A stretch of 64,000 bases of DNA from Microbacterium atlanticum (GCF_015277815.1 NZ_CP063813.1:930001-994000); one strand, 5' to 3'; positions 1 through 11,589 are shown, counted from the stretch's first letter. Numbers and translations: made by a program. Notes: a model not told the origin generated them from the sequence alone.

Positions 1-4
1 GCGG

Positions 5-21
5 CGGGTCACAATGACCCG
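5..21. promoter_or_regulatory. Palindrome at left edge
   Basis: CGGGTCA-CAA-TGACCCG is an exact inverted repeat with 7-bp arms and a 3-nt spacer, ending 60 bp before the dehydrogenase start. It may be an operator for that gene or the end of a terminator of a gene outside the window; no T-run follows. Confidence 0.35.
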
Positions 22-81
22 TAGACATCGAATCAGCGGGTGCCGCGAGCGGCGGCATCCGAAACCGACGAGGGAGTCCCC

Positions 82-1563
82 GTGACCACGACGACCACCG
101 AAACCCGTGAGTCCGAGCTGCTGGCGGCCGTGCCCGACGGTCTGTTCATCGGCGGCCAGTGGCGTGCGGCGACCGGCGGCAAGACGCTGAAGGTCTACGA
201 CCCCTCCAACGGCGAGGTCGTCAAGGAGATCGCGAGCGCGTCACCCGAGGACGGCAAGGCGGCCCTGGACGCCGCGGTCGACGCCTTCCCGGCGTGGGCG
301 GCGACGCCTGCGCGCGAGCGCGCCGAGATCCTGCGGCGCGCGTTCGACCTGCTGCAGGAGCGCAAGGAGGAGTTCGCGCTGCTCATGACGGTCGAGATGG
401 GCAAGCCGCTGGCCGAGGCGCGCGGCGAGGTGGCCTACGGCGGCGAGTTCCTGCGCTGGTTCAGCGAGGAGACCGTCCGCGTGCAGGGCCGGTACGGCGC
501 TAACCCGGAGGGCACCGGCCGCATGATCGTGTCGCAGCACCCGGTCGGCCCGTGCTTCCTCATCACGCCGTGGAACTTCCCGCTGGCCATGGCGACGCGC
601 AAGATCGCGCCGGCGCTGGCCGCAGGGTGCACCGTGGTCATCAAGCCCGCCGAGCTGACCCCCCTGACCACCCTGTACTTCGCGAAGCTGCTCGAGGACG
701 CCGGCGTTCCCGCCGGCGTGGTCAACGTGTTCACCACCTCGACCTCCGGTGCGGTGTCGGAGCCGATCATCCGCGACCCGCGGCTGCGGAAGCTGTCGTT
801 CACCGGCTCGACGCAGGTCGGCCAGCGCCTGCTGGAGCAGGCGGCGCAGGGCGTGCTGCGCACGTCGATGGAACTCGGCGGCAACGCCCCGTTCGTGGTG
901 TTCGACGACGCCGACCTCGACAAGGCGGTCGACGGTGCGATGCTCGCCAAGTTCCGCAACATCGGCCAGGCCTGCACGGCCGCCAACCGCTTCATCGTGC
1001 ACCGCTCGGTCGCCGACGAGTTCGCCCGCCGGGTCACCGAGCGGGTGAAGGGCTTCACCGTCGGACGCGGGACCGAGGAGGGCGTCACCATCGGACCGCT
1101 CATCGACGACCGCGCCGTGGCGAAGGCGTCGCAGCTCGTGCAGGACGCCGTCCAGCGCGGAGCGAAGGTCGCCACCGGCGGCAAGGAGGTCGAGGGCCCC
1201 GGCACCTTCTACGAGCCCACCGTCGTCACCGACGTGCAGCCCGGCTCCGACATCCTCCGCGAGGAGATCTTCGGACCGGTGCTCGCGATCATCCCCTTCG
1301 ACACCGAGGACGACGCGGTGCGCATCGCCAACGACACGGAGTACGGCCTCGTCTCGTACGTCTTCACCGAGAGCCTCGCCCGCGGCCAGCGCATGATCGA
1401 GCGCCTCGAGACCGGCATGATGGGCCTGAACGTGGGCGTCGTCTCCAACGCCGCCGCCCCGTTCGGCGGCTGGAAGATGTCGGGCCTGGGGCGCGAGGGC
1501 GGCGCCGAGGGCATCCACGAGTACCTGCAGACCAAGTACACGCTGACCCCGAATCCCTTCTGA
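82..1563 (+). CDS. gabD: NAD(P)-dependent succinate-semialdehyde dehydrogenase
   Basis: Aldehyde dehydrogenase of 493 residues that should oxidise succinate semialdehyde to succinate, the last step of GABA or 4-hydroxybutyrate breakdown, in the cytoplasm. The motif FTGSTQVG lies near residue 240, the general-base Glu is about residue 264 in MELGGN, and the catalytic Cys is about residue 298 in GQACTAANRF, so the active site is complete. The GTG at 82 is chosen because GAGGGAG ends 5 nt upstream; an in-frame GTG at 40 adds 14 residues without a ribosome site. No GABA transaminase lies next to it in the window. Family assignment is firm; the exact substrate is inferred from overall resemblance. 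Confidence 0.85.
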   Translation: MTTTTTETRESELLAAVPDGLFIGGQWRAATGGKTLKVYDPSNGEVVKEIASASPEDGKAALDAAVDAFPAWAATPARERAEILRRAFDLLQERKEEFALLMTVEMGKPLAEARGEVAYGGEFLRWFSEETVRVQGRYGANPEGTGRMIVSQHPVGPCFLITPWNFPLAMATRKIAPALAAGCTVVIKPAELTPLTTLYFAKLLEDAGVPAGVVNVFTTSTSGAVSEPIIRDPRLRKLSFTGSTQVGQRLLEQAAQGVLRTSMELGGNAPFVVFDDADLDKAVDGAMLAKFRNIGQACTAANRFIVHRSVADEFARRVTERVKGFTVGRGTEEGVTIGPLIDDRAVAKASQLVQDAVQRGAKVATGGKEVEGPGTFYEPTVVTDVQPGSDILREEIFGPVLAIIPFDTEDDAVRIANDTEYGLVSYVFTESLARGQRMIERLETGMMGLNVGVVSNAAAPFGGWKMSGLGREGGAEGIHEYLQTKYTLTPNPF

Positions 1564-1578
1564 CGCGCAGCCGCAGGA

Positions 1579-1584
1579 CATAAT
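1579..1584 (+). promoter_or_regulatory. -10 box, leaderless type
   Basis: CATAAT lies 7 nt before the ATG at 1592, so transcription would begin at or next to the start codon. Confidence 0.4.
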
Positions 1585-1591
1585 GGGGCGC

Positions 1592-1861
1592 ATGTCCTCC
1601 TCCGTCGAACGTCGCTCGAATCCGACGGCCTGGGCCGCGTTCTGGATCGCGCTGGCCGGCCTCGTCCTCATGCCCATCCCGCTGTTCATCGGCCTGATCC
1701 TCGGCGGCGGCCTCTCGATCGTCGCCGCGGTGCTCGCCGTGATCGGGCTCTTCAAGGGCCTCGCGCGCAACGGCAAGGGGATCGCCCCGGTGGTGTTCGC
1801 CGCGATCTTCATCGCGCTGACGTGGGGCGGCATCTCGCTCGGCGGCGGCACGATCTGGTAG
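1592..1861 (+). CDS. Small membrane protein
   Basis: Unrecognised 89-residue protein. A short polar N-terminus (about 10 residues) is followed by hydrophobic stretches at about residues 15-55 and 65-85, giving two to three membrane segments, with a basic loop (GLARNGKG) between. It resembles the generic small DUF4190-like membrane proteins of actinobacteria. The ATG at 1592 is preferred over the one at 1583 because a CATAAT hexamer sits 7 nt upstream and would itself contain the 1583 start. No partner is evident; the next gene starts 42 bp later and could be co-transcribed. Confidence 0.6.
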   Translation: MSSSVERRSNPTAWAAFWIALAGLVLMPIPLFIGLILGGGLSIVAAVLAVIGLFKGLARNGKGIAPVVFAAIFIALTWGGISLGGGTIW

Positions 1862-1903
1862 GTCCCCGGACGTCGGCATCGCCATCGCCCTCGGAGTGAG
1901 CGG

Positions 1904-2473
1904 ATGAGACCCCTTCGGTACGCGATCAACGTCACCCTCGACGGCTGCTGCCACCACGAGGCCGGCCTCGCGCCCGACGAGGAGTCGATGCGCTACTGGA
2001 CCGACGCCCTCGCCGCCGCCGATGCGCTGCTGTACGGGCGGGTGACCTACGAGATGATGGCGTCGGCGTGGCGCCGGCCGGCGACGGGCGCATGGCCCGA
2101 CTGGATGCAGGAGTGGGACATCCCGTTCGCCGAGACCATCGACCGCGCCGAGAAGCACGTCGTCTCCGCCACGCTGGACCGCGTCGACTGGAACGCCGAG
2201 CTGCTGCAGGGCGACCTGGAACAGGGCGTTCAGCGATTGAAGCAGGAGCCCGGCCGGGGTCTGCTGGTGGGCGGCGTGACGCTCCCCGCCGCCCTGGCCG
2301 ATCTCGGTCTGATCGACGAGTACGTCCTCGTCGTGCACCCGATCGTCGCCGGGCACGGACCGAGGCTGCTCGAAGGGCTCCGCGAGCGCGTCCCGCTCGA
2401 GCTGATCGAGCGCCACGACTTCCGGTCGGGGGCGGTCGCCGTGCGGTACCGTCCCGTGACCTCAGCCCGCTGA
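1904..2473 (+). CDS. RibD-C/dihydrofolate reductase-fold protein
   Basis: Protein of 189 residues of the RibD C-terminal/DHFR-like family. The N-terminus (RYAINVTLDGC) matches the family strand-loop start, followed by LLYGRVTYEMM near residue 45 and a Gly-rich nucleotide-binding turn GRGLLVGGVTL around residue 115, ending with ELIERHDFRSGAVAVRY. Members are probable NADPH-dependent reductases of unknown substrate and are not true folate enzymes. It converges on the XRE regulator gene with only 2 bp between the stop codons. Physiological role unknown. Confidence 0.75.
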   Translation: MRPLRYAINVTLDGCCHHEAGLAPDEESMRYWTDALAAADALLYGRVTYEMMASAWRRPATGAWPDWMQEWDIPFAETIDRAEKHVVSATLDRVDWNAELLQGDLEQGVQRLKQEPGRGLLVGGVTLPAALADLGLIDEYVLVVHPIVAGHGPRLLEGLRERVPLELIERHDFRSGAVAVRYRPVTSAR

Positions 2474-2475
2474 CT

Positions 2476-2697
2476 TCACCCGTCGACTGCGACGTCGGGC
2501 TCCCATCGCAGCAGATCGCCGGGCTGGCACTCCAGCGCCTCGCAGAGCGCATCGAGCGTGGTGAACCGGACGGCTTTGGCTCTGCCGTTCTTGAGCACCG
2601 CGAGATTGGCCGGGGTGATGCCGACCCGCTCCGCCAGGGTGCCGACCGACATCTTGCGCCGGGCGAGCATCACATCCACATCGATGACGATGGGCAC
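2476..2697 (-). CDS. XRE/YozG-type helix-turn-helix regulator
   Basis: DNA-binding protein of 73 residues. The Cro/CI-type helix-turn-helix spans about residues 15-60 (MSVGTLAERVGITPANLAVL, then a run of small residues and LDALCEALECQPGDLL). Its GTG start comes one base after the TGA of the DUF2975 gene, so the two are translationally coupled. Such tiny XRE proteins commonly accompany DUF2975 membrane proteins, so it probably controls this two-gene operon or is itself regulated by the membrane partner. Targets are unknown. Confidence 0.85.
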   Translation of the reverse strand: MPIVIDVDVMLARRKMSVGTLAERVGITPANLAVLKNGRAKAVRFTTLDALCEALECQPGDLLRWEPDVAVDG

Positions 2698-2698
2698 G

Positions 2699-3184
2699 TC
2701 ACACCACCTCGTCCAGCTCGGAGCGCAGGGTCGCCGCCTCGGCGTCCCGGTCGATGGCCTGGCGCAGGAGGCTCTTCATCACGACCACCAGCAGAGCCAT
2801 CCCCGCCAGGACGAGGGCGGCTCCGCAGATCAGCCCCACGATGCCGGGCGCGACCCCGCCGGGGGCGAGCAGCACGGCGATGGCGAACGTGATGACGGCC
2901 GCCGCCGAGATCGACCAGACGATGACGTCGACGTAGCGGAAGGACGACTCGGCGAACACCGATCCCTTGCGCACCCTCGTCAGCAGCTGCCAGACGCACA
3001 CCGCGAAGACCTGCATCGTGAGCACGCCGAGAGCGAGGAGCGTGACGAAGGTGATCCGCGAGACCGGGGGAGCGCCCTGGAGGTCGGTCCACACCGCCGG
3101 GATGATGAACGCCTGCACGACGAGCGATCCGGCCAGCGCCAGAGCGATCACGACCTGCAGGACCAGAGTGGTCGATCGAGCCAT
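2699..3184 (-). CDS. DUF2975 family membrane protein
   Basis: Membrane protein of 161 residues with four hydrophobic segments (about residues 5-30, 45-70, 90-115 and 125-150) and the conserved loop RVRKGSVFAESSFRYVD between segments 2 and 3, typical of DUF2975. The ATG at 3184 is chosen because AGGAGG lies 7 nt upstream; a start six codons earlier has no ribosome site. It is directly followed by the XRE gene. Function is unknown; the constant pairing suggests a sensor-like or regulated membrane component. Confidence 0.8.
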   Translation of the reverse strand: MARSTTLVLQVVIALALAGSLVVQAFIIPAVWTDLQGAPPVSRITFVTLLALGVLTMQVFAVCVWQLLTRVRKGSVFAESSFRYVDVIVWSISAAAVITFAIAVLLAPGGVAPGIVGLICGAALVLAGMALLVVVMKSLLRQAIDRDAEAATLRSELDEVV

Positions 3185-3325
3185 GGCGGCTCCTCCTGTC
3201 ATCGAAGAACAGCAGAAATCTATCGTTTATCGAGAGATAGCGCAATCAAGCGGAGTGCATTACGCCTCTCCGAGGCGCCCGTCCACCCCTTTCCTGCGTC
3301 GACGTCCGCACGTCAAGGTGGAGTG

Positions 3326-4570
3326 GTGCAGTTCACGGACGAGATCGGCGCCTGGGTGGCGCAGCAGCGGTGGTACGCAGGCAAGGGGCACGAGCCCAGG
3401 TTCCGGCTCCTCGACGCCCGTCCCGTGACCGGCGCCACGCGCTATCTGCTCATGGACGACGCGGGAACCGTCCCGGCGCTCTACCACGTGCCCCTCGCCC
3501 GGGTCTCTGAGCCCATCGAGCCGGCGGAGGCTGTCGTCAGCGGGGGAGAGGGCGGATGCCTCGTGGACGCGGCGCGGCATCCTGAGTTCGCCGTCGGCCT
3601 CCTGGCGCAGATGGGCGTCGACGTCAGCCGCGTGACCGGGTCGCGCGTGCTCACAGGGGAGCAGTCGAACACGTCGATCGTCTTCGAGGAGGACGGCGAG
3701 CCGACGATCATCCTCAAGCTCTTCCGCACGCTGCACCACGGCGAGAACCCCGACGTCACCGTGCAGCGCGTGCTGAGCGGCCAATGCTCACCGTACGTTC
3801 CGCGCTTCTACGGCAGCGTCGATGCCGAGTGGCCGGATGTCGGCCGCGAGTCGGGCGCCGCGCACGGGACGCTCGGCTTCGCGCAGGAGTTCCTCCCGGG
3901 TGTGCAGGACGGGTGGGCGGTCGCGCTCGACGCCGCGCGCGAGGGCCGCGACTTCACCGCGGCGGCGCGCGACCTCGGCACGGCGGTCGCCGGTGTCCAC
4001 GGCGATCTCGGAGCAGCGCTCGAGACGGCCGATGCCGGACCCGATGAGGTCGCGTCCACCGCCACCGCCTGGCGCCGGCGACTGGGGATCGCGGCGGCCG
4101 AGGTGCCCGCCGTCGCCGACCGGCTGCCCGCCATCGACGCCGTCTACCGCGCGGCGCTCGAGCGGGCGTGGCCGCGCCTGCAGCGCATCCACGGCGACCT
4201 GCACCTCGGGCAGGTCCTCGCGGTCCGCGACGGCGGCTGGCGCATCGTCGACTTCGAGGGCGAGCCGCTGCGTCCCATGAAGGAACGGGCGATCCCCGAT
4301 CTGCCGCCGCGCGACGTCGCCGGCATGCTGCGGTCGTTCGACTACGCCGGGGCGGTGGCGGCCGGACCGGACGCGAGAGAGTGGGCGGCGGCCTGCCAGG
4401 CCGCGTTCGTCGACGCCTACGCGGGCGCCCACGGCGCGGTCGGGCTCGACCCCGTGCTGCTGAAGGCGCTCGTGCTCGACAAGGCGGTGTACGAGTCGAT
4501 CTACGAGGCACGCAACCGGCCGGCCTGGCTGCCGGTGCCGCTCGCGGGGATCGACGCCGCCCTCGCGTGA
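3326..4570 (+). CDS. mak: Maltokinase
   Basis: Kinase of 414 residues that should phosphorylate maltose with ATP to maltose 1-phosphate. The N-terminal cap (WVAQQRWYAGKG at residues 10-21) and the aminoglycoside-phosphotransferase-like core are both present, with the catalytic HGDLHLGQ near residues 289-296 and the metal-binding DFEGEPLRP near residue 309. The start is the GTG at 3326 (AAGG 7 nt upstream); the adjacent GTG at 3323 is equally possible, and the long open frame upstream overlaps the oppositely oriented DUF2975 gene, so it is not coding. It converges on a trehalose-synthase-like GH13 gene, fitting the trehalose-maltose-maltose 1-phosphate route; no glgE is in view. Confidence 0.85.
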   Translation: MQFTDEIGAWVAQQRWYAGKGHEPRFRLLDARPVTGATRYLLMDDAGTVPALYHVPLARVSEPIEPAEAVVSGGEGGCLVDAARHPEFAVGLLAQMGVDVSRVTGSRVLTGEQSNTSIVFEEDGEPTIILKLFRTLHHGENPDVTVQRVLSGQCSPYVPRFYGSVDAEWPDVGRESGAAHGTLGFAQEFLPGVQDGWAVALDAAREGRDFTAAARDLGTAVAGVHGDLGAALETADAGPDEVASTATAWRRRLGIAAAEVPAVADRLPAIDAVYRAALERAWPRLQRIHGDLHLGQVLAVRDGGWRIVDFEGEPLRPMKERAIPDLPPRDVAGMLRSFDYAGAVAAGPDAREWAAACQAAFVDAYAGAHGAVGLDPVLLKALVLDKAVYESIYEARNRPAWLPVPLAGIDAALA

Positions 4571-4646
4571 CCGCCCGCCCGGCGGGGTACGCCAGCAGTG
4601 CGCGTCGCACGGGGGAGGCATCCGTCATCGGGCCCCGCGGTGAGCG

Positions 4647-6944
<2,298 letters not shown>

Positions 6945-6950
6945 GCCTCC

Positions 6951-6956
6951 ACGGTA
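6951..6956 (-). promoter_or_regulatory. -10 box, leaderless type
   Basis: On the minus strand TACCGT stands 6 nt before the ATG at 6944 of the GH13 gene. Confidence 0.4.
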
Positions 6957-7039
6957 GAGATCGCGTCGTGCCGGCACGAGGGACTGGTGCGCACCCTTCA
7001 CCAAGGGTTATAGGGGCGACTGCTGTCGTGGGGCTGGGC

Positions 7040-7045
7040 CATGAT
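7040..7045 (+). promoter_or_regulatory. -10 box, leaderless type
   Basis: CATGAT stands 6 nt before the ATG at 7052, with no ribosome site between. Confidence 0.4.
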
Positions 7046-7051
7046 GGGCGG

Positions 7052-8131
7052 ATGGATGCCTCGACGGTGCGTCACGAGCGGCTCCGGTCCCATCGCCTGA
7101 GCGCGCCGGCCGCCACGATCGCCGATGCGGCGCGGCACATGCTCGCCACGCAGAGCCAGGAGTTCTGGGGCGGCCGCTGGGCGCTCGCGGCGCGAACCCG
7201 GGGGCGCATCACGGTGCGCGACGTCGACGCCGCCTACGGCCGCGGCGAGATCGTGCGCACCTGGACCATGCGCGGGACGATCCACACCATCCCCGCCGCC
7301 GACGTCGCGTGGGTGTTCTCCCTCACCGCCGAGCGGCAGCGCCGGCAGGCCGCCGCCGTCCACCGCGCCGAGGGGATCGACGCCGACGAGGTCGACCGCG
7401 CCGAGCGCCTCGCACGCGCGGCGCTGGGCGGCGGCAACCGCCTCACCCGCAGGGAGCTGTTCGAGGTGTGGCAGCAGGGCGGCGTGTCGACGCTGCGTCA
7501 GCGCGGCTACCACCTGCTCGTCGCGCTGTCGCTGCGGACCGTGCTGTGCCAGGGGCCGGTGGTGCCGCGCGAGGGCGGGCCCACCCGCGAGCAGTACTGG
7601 GTGCTCGCCGACGAGTGGATCACGGATGCCGCCGCCCCCGTCGATCCGCTCGCGGAGTTCTTCGTCCGCTACATCGCGTCGCACGGCCCGGCCGGTCCCC
7701 GCGACTTCTCGTGGTGGAGCGGACTGCCGCTCGGGGTGTCGCGGGCGGCGGCGGAGGCGGCATCCGATCGGCTCGTCCTCGTCGCCGACGAGCCGGAGCC
7801 GCAGTACGTCGTCGCGGCGGGCGCGCCCCGGCGCAGCCCCACCGCACCCGAGGTCGTGGCGCTGCCGCCGTTCGAGGAGTACTACCTGTCGTACCTCGAC
7901 CGCACGGTGCCGTGCGCGCCGGAGTTCCTGACCGCGATCGGCCCGAGCATGAACGGCATCGTCCGGCCCGTCCTCGTCGCCCGCGGCGAGGTGGTGGGCG
8001 TGTGGACGCATTCGGTGGCGGTCGGCCGGCACGCCGACACGCCCGTCCCCGAGCTCTTCGCGCCCGGGTCGGCGACGGATGCCGAGATCGCTGCCGCCCT
8101 CGATCGCTACCGCGACTTCATCACCGCGTAG
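7052..8131 (+). CDS. AlkZ-like winged-helix DNA-binding protein
   Basis: Protein of 359 residues of the winged-helix AlkZ-like family (DUF1006/PF06224). Recognisable parts are the start RLRSHRLSAPA, then AARHMLATQSQEFWGGRWAL near residues 25-45, the RTWTMRGTIHTI block near residue 73 and a C-terminal PVLVARGEVVGVW strand. Streptomyces AlkZ is a DNA glycosylase for interstrand cross-links, but most relatives are uncharacterised, so a repair role is only an inference. It is monocistronic, probably leaderless, and its stop is 4 bp from that of the convergent RamB-like gene. Confidence 0.75.
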   Translation: MDASTVRHERLRSHRLSAPAATIADAARHMLATQSQEFWGGRWALAARTRGRITVRDVDAAYGRGEIVRTWTMRGTIHTIPAADVAWVFSLTAERQRRQAAAVHRAEGIDADEVDRAERLARAALGGGNRLTRRELFEVWQQGGVSTLRQRGYHLLVALSLRTVLCQGPVVPREGGPTREQYWVLADEWITDAAAPVDPLAEFFVRYIASHGPAGPRDFSWWSGLPLGVSRAAAEAASDRLVLVADEPEPQYVVAAGAPRRSPTAPEVVALPPFEEYYLSYLDRTVPCAPEFLTAIGPSMNGIVRPVLVARGEVVGVWTHSVAVGRHADTPVPELFAPGSATDAEIAAALDRYRDFITA

Positions 8132-8135
8132 CCGG

Positions 8136-9572
8136 TCAGGCGTGGCGGTCGAGGAAGTCGTAGACCTCGTTGTCGTCGACGCCGGGGAACGTGCCGCGAG
8201 GGAGCGGCGAGAACATCTGCATGTGCACCCGCGCGCTCGGCCAGGCCTTGCCCGACCAGCGGTCGAGCACATCGGGGGCGGCCCGGCGGCAGCACGACTC
8301 GTCGGGACAGGTCGAGCTCGCGCGCTTCTGGGTCTCGCGACCGCGGAACCAGCGGGCGTCGTCGAACGGCACGCCGACGGTGATGGAGAACTCGCCCGCC
8401 GAGGTCGTGCCGGTCTGCGTCGAGCACCAGTACGTACCCGCGGGGGTGTCGGTGTACTGGTAGTGCTCGGTGGTGCGGTTCTGCTCCGAGAACGCCGCGC
8501 GGGCGGAGAACTTGCGGCATGCGATCTGCCCGTCCACCGCGCCGGTGACGTCCATCGGGAGCGGGAGGTCGTCGTTCTCGTACACGCGCGAGATCGCCCC
8601 CGACCCATCGACGCGCAGGAAGTGCAGCTTGATGCCCAGGTGATGGGTGGCGAGGTTGGTCAGCCGCATGCCGGCGGCCTCGTGCGTCACCCCGAAGGCG
8701 TCGCGGAAGTCCTCGACCGCCAGGTTGCGGTCCTTCTTGGCCTGCTGCAGGAACGCCACCGACGCCGTCTCGGGCATGAGGCAGCACGCGGCGTAGTAGT
8801 TGATCTCCAGCCGCTGCTGCAGGAAGTCGGCGTAGTCGGTGGGGCGCTCGTGGCCGAGCAGCCGGTGCGCCATCGCCTGCAGCGCCATCGAGCGCAGGCC
8901 GTGGCCGCCGGGGATCGACGCGGGGGGCAGGTAGATGCGGCCGTGCTCCAGGTCGGTCACCGACCGCGTCGAGTGCGGCAGGTCGTTGACGTAGATCAGC
9001 TCGAAGCCGAGCTTCTCGGCCATGATGCTCACCGTGCGGTGGGTCAGCGCGCCGGTGGTGTGCCCGGCGGCCTTCAGCTGCTTCTCGGCGAGCTTCTCGA
9101 TGTCGGGGAGGTAGTTGTCGCGCTCGCGCATCTTCAGCCGCAGCTCGGTGTTCGCCCGCCGCGCCTCCTCGGGGGTCGCGATCGCCTCCTTCTCGCGGCG
9201 CTGCAGCTCGCGGTGCAGTCCCAGGATCGACTCGATCGTGTCGTCGCTCATGCCCTTGGTGACCTTGACGGGGGCGATGCCGAGCTGGCGGAAGACCGAG
9301 CTCGACTGCGCCCGCTCGAGCTCGATCTCCAGCGCGGCGCGCCGGTTGGGCGGCTCGGCCGACAGCAGGTCGGCGACCTCCACGCCGGTCGACGACGCGA
9401 TCGCCTGCAGCAGCGAGAGCTTGGGCTCGCGCTTGCCGTTCTCGATGAGGCTGAGCTGGCTGCCGGCGACGCCGACCAGGGCGCCCAGCTCGTCCAGCGT
9501 GTAGCCGTGCGCCAGACGCTGGTGACGGATGCGGTGACCCAGGGTCGACAGTTCCAGTGCGGTGGCGGGCAT
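8136..9572 (-). CDS. ramB: RamB-like short-chain fatty acyl regulator
   Basis: Regulator of 478 residues. An XRE helix-turn-helix occupies about residues 10-65 (YTLDELGALVGVAGSQLSLI), followed by an ImmA/IrrE-like domain with a degenerate peptidase motif (MAHRLLGHE near residue 230) and a C-terminal ScfR domain rich in Cys (CPDESCCRR near residue 420). This is the RamB architecture; in Corynebacterium, RamB controls acetate, glyoxylate and related carbon genes in response to acyl-CoA-type signals. It is divergent from pckG with a shared 136-bp region, so pckG is the likely local target. TAGCAT lies 6 nt before the ATG, suggesting a leaderless, autoregulated mRNA. Confidence 0.85.
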   Translation of the reverse strand: MPATALELSTLGHRIRHQRLAHGYTLDELGALVGVAGSQLSLIENGKREPKLSLLQAIASSTGVEVADLLSAEPPNRRAALEIELERAQSSSVFRQLGIAPVKVTKGMSDDTIESILGLHRELQRREKEAIATPEEARRANTELRLKMRERDNYLPDIEKLAEKQLKAAGHTTGALTHRTVSIMAEKLGFELIYVNDLPHSTRSVTDLEHGRIYLPPASIPGGHGLRSMALQAMAHRLLGHERPTDYADFLQQRLEINYYAACCLMPETASVAFLQQAKKDRNLAVEDFRDAFGVTHEAAGMRLTNLATHHLGIKLHFLRVDGSGAISRVYENDDLPLPMDVTGAVDGQIACRKFSARAAFSEQNRTTEHYQYTDTPAGTYWCSTQTGTTSAGEFSITVGVPFDDARWFRGRETQKRASSTCPDESCCRRAAPDVLDRWSGKAWPSARVHMQMFSPLPRGTFPGVDDNEVYDFLDRHA

Positions 9573-9606
9573 TCTTTGATGCTAGCGAAAGAATCAAGAC
9601 TCTTGA
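9571..9606. promoter_or_regulatory. Candidate operators between ramB and pckG
   Basis: Two inverted repeats are side by side: ATTCTTT/AAAGAAT (9571-9577 and 9588-9594, 10-nt spacer), overlapping the ramB start codon and its -10 box TAGCAT (9579-9584, minus strand), and the exact palindrome TCAAGA-C-TCTTGA (9594-9606). TTGACG at 9603-9608 could be a -35 element for pckG, but no good -10 follows at 17 bp. Confidence 0.5.
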
Positions 9607-9708
9607 CGTCGTGTTTCGTCGCAAGACACCCTAGGAGGCGACCAAAGTAGAGGAAGAGCGCGAATATGCATCGTCTACCCGACGGTCGAATCAACGAGGA
9701 GCGACACT

Positions 9709-11589
9709 ATGGCCCTTGCCGACATCTTCACCCGGACCGAAGGCTCCGCCCCCGCCCGTCCCGCGGCCACGCGGACGTATGGCGAGGTGCCCACCATTCA
9801 GGGTGAGGGCATGCCCGCTCTGCTGGCATGGGTCGACGAGATCGCGGCGCTGACCAAGCCCGCGCGCATCCACTGGGTCGACGGGTCGCGGGCGGAGAAC
9901 GAGGCGCTGCTGCGCGAGCAGGTCGACGAGGGCAAGCTCATCAAGCTCAACCCCGAGTGGCGTCCCGGGTCGTACCTCGCCCGCTCGCACCCGAGCGATG
10001 TCGCCCGCACCGAGGGGCGCACCTTCATCGCCTCCGAGCGCGAGGAGGACGCGGGTCCGACCAACAACTGGGTCGCGCCCGACGAGATCCGGGCCACCAT
10101 CACCCCGCTGTTCGACGGCTCGATGGCGGGGCGCACGATGTACGTGGTGCCGTTCTCGATGGGCGCGGTCGGCGGCCCGCTGTCGCACATCGGCGTGCAG
10201 GTGACCGACAGCGCCTACGCCGTCACGTCGATCGGCATCATGACCCGCGTGGGCACCGAGGTGCTGCGCGAGATCGCGGGCGGCGCGCCCTGGGTCAAGA
10301 CCGTGCACACGGTCGGCGCCCCGCTCCAGCCGGGGCAGCAGGACGTCGCGTGGCCGTGCAACGACGAGAAGTACATCGTCCACTTCCCCGACACCCTCGA
10401 GGTCTGGTCGTTCGGCTCCGGCTACGGCGGCAACGCCATCCTCGCCAAGAAGTGCTTCGCGCTGCGGATCGCCTCGGTCATCGGCCGCGACGAGGGGTGG
10501 CTCGCCGAGCACATGCTCCTCATCCGCGTGATCGACCCCGCCGGCCGCGCCTACCACCTGGCCGCCGCGTTCCCGTCGGCGTGCGGCAAGACGAACCTCG
10601 CGATGCTCCGTCCGACGATCCCGGGCTGGCGCGTGGAGACCCTCGGCGACGACATCGCGTGGCTGCGCCCCGGTGAGGACGGGCGCTTGTGGGCCATCAA
10701 CCCCGAGGCCGGGTTCTTCGGCGTCGCGCCGGGCACCGGCGAGTCCACCAACGTCACCGCGGTCGAGACGCTGTGGGGCAACACGATCTTCACCAACGTC
10801 GCGCTGCGCCCCGACGGCGACGTGTGGTGGGAGGGCCTCACCGACACCCCGCCGGCGGAGCTCACCGACTGGGAGGGCAACCCGTGGACGCCGGCATCCG
10901 GTCGTCCCGCCGCGCACCCGAACTCGCGCTTCACCGTCGCCGCCGCGCAGTGCCCGCAGATCGCGGACGATTGGGACGCCCCGCAGGGCGTGCCCCTGGA
11001 CGCGATCCTCTTCGGCGGCCGCCGCGCCACCAATGTGCCGCTGGTCGTGGAGGCCACCGACTGGACGCACGGGGTCTTCATGGGCTCGAACGTGTCGAGC
11101 GAGCGCACCGCCGCCGCCGAGGGGACGGTCGGCGAGCTGCGCCGCGATCCGTTCGCGATGCTGCCGTTCTGCGGCTACAACATGGCCGACTACTTCGGCC
11201 ACTGGCTGAAGGTCGGCCAGAAGCTGCGCTTCGACCGTGCGCCGCGCATCTTCCAGGTGAACTGGTTCCGCAAGGGGTCGGACGGCCGCTTCCTGTGGCC
11301 CGGCTTCGGCGACAACTCCCGCGTCATCGACTGGATCATCCGCCGCATCGAGGGCGAGGTGCCTGCCGTCGACAGCCCGATCGGGCGCCTGCCGCGCACC
11401 GAGGACCTCGACCTCGACGGCATCGACGTGCCGCAGGCCGACCTCGACGAGCTGTTCGCGATCGACCCGCAGCTGTGGCTGCACGAGGCCGACCTCACCG
11501 AGGAGTTCTACCGCACCTTCGAGGGCCGCGTCCCCGCCCCGCTGTGGGCCGAGCTCGCCGCCCTGCGCTACCGGCTGCAGCGCGCCTGA
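9709..11589 (+). CDS. pckG: Phosphoenolpyruvate carboxykinase (GTP)
   Basis: GTP-dependent PEP carboxykinase of 626 residues, the full family length, converting oxaloacetate and GTP to PEP, CO2 and GDP for gluconeogenesis. The nucleotide/metal motif [12 protein letters not shown] is at residues 288-299, with the hyper-reactive Cys at about 292; [11 protein letters not shown] lies near residue 243 and [15 protein letters not shown], a conserved segment of the GTP-type family, near residue 345. The ATG at 9709 has GAGGAG 7 nt upstream. It is monocistronic, divergent from the RamB-like regulator, and followed by a bidirectional terminator. Confidence 0.97.
   Translation: MALADIFTRTEGSAPARPAATRTYGEVPTIQGEGMPALLAWVDEIAALTKPARIHWVDGSRAENEALLREQVDEGKLIKLNPEWRPGSYLARSHPSDVARTEGRTFIASEREEDAGPTNNWVAPDEIRATITPLFDGSMAGRTMYVVPFSMGAVGGPLSHIGVQVTDSAYAVTSIGIMTRVGTEVLREIAGGAPWVKTVHTVGAPLQPGQQDVAWPCNDEKYIVHFPDTLEVWSFGSGYGGNAILAKKCFALRIASVIGRDEGWLAEHMLLIRVIDPAGRAYHLAAAFPSACGKTNLAMLRPTIPGWRVETLGDDIAWLRPGEDGRLWAINPEAGFFGVAPGTGESTNVTAVETLWGNTIFTNVALRPDGDVWWEGLTDTPPAELTDWEGNPWTPASGRPAAHPNSRFTVAAAQCPQIADDWDAPQGVPLDAILFGGRRATNVPLVVEATDWTHGVFMGSNVSSERTAAAEGTVGELRRDPFAMLPFCGYNMADYFGHWLKVGQKLRFDRAPRIFQVNWFRKGSDGRFLWPGFGDNSRVIDWIIRRIEGEVPAVDSPIGRLPRTEDLDLDGIDVPQADLDELFAIDPQLWLHEADLTEEFYRTFEGRVPAPLWAELAALRYRLQRA

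Noticed and set aside
241..1935. Long minus-strand open frame over gabD
   Set aside because: Antisense to a well-conserved enzyme; composition is the Arg/Ala/Gly-rich pattern of shadow frames in GC-rich DNA.
2558..3325. N-terminal extension of the maltokinase
   Set aside because: Overlaps the DUF2975 and XRE genes on the other strand; family N-terminus begins at 3326.
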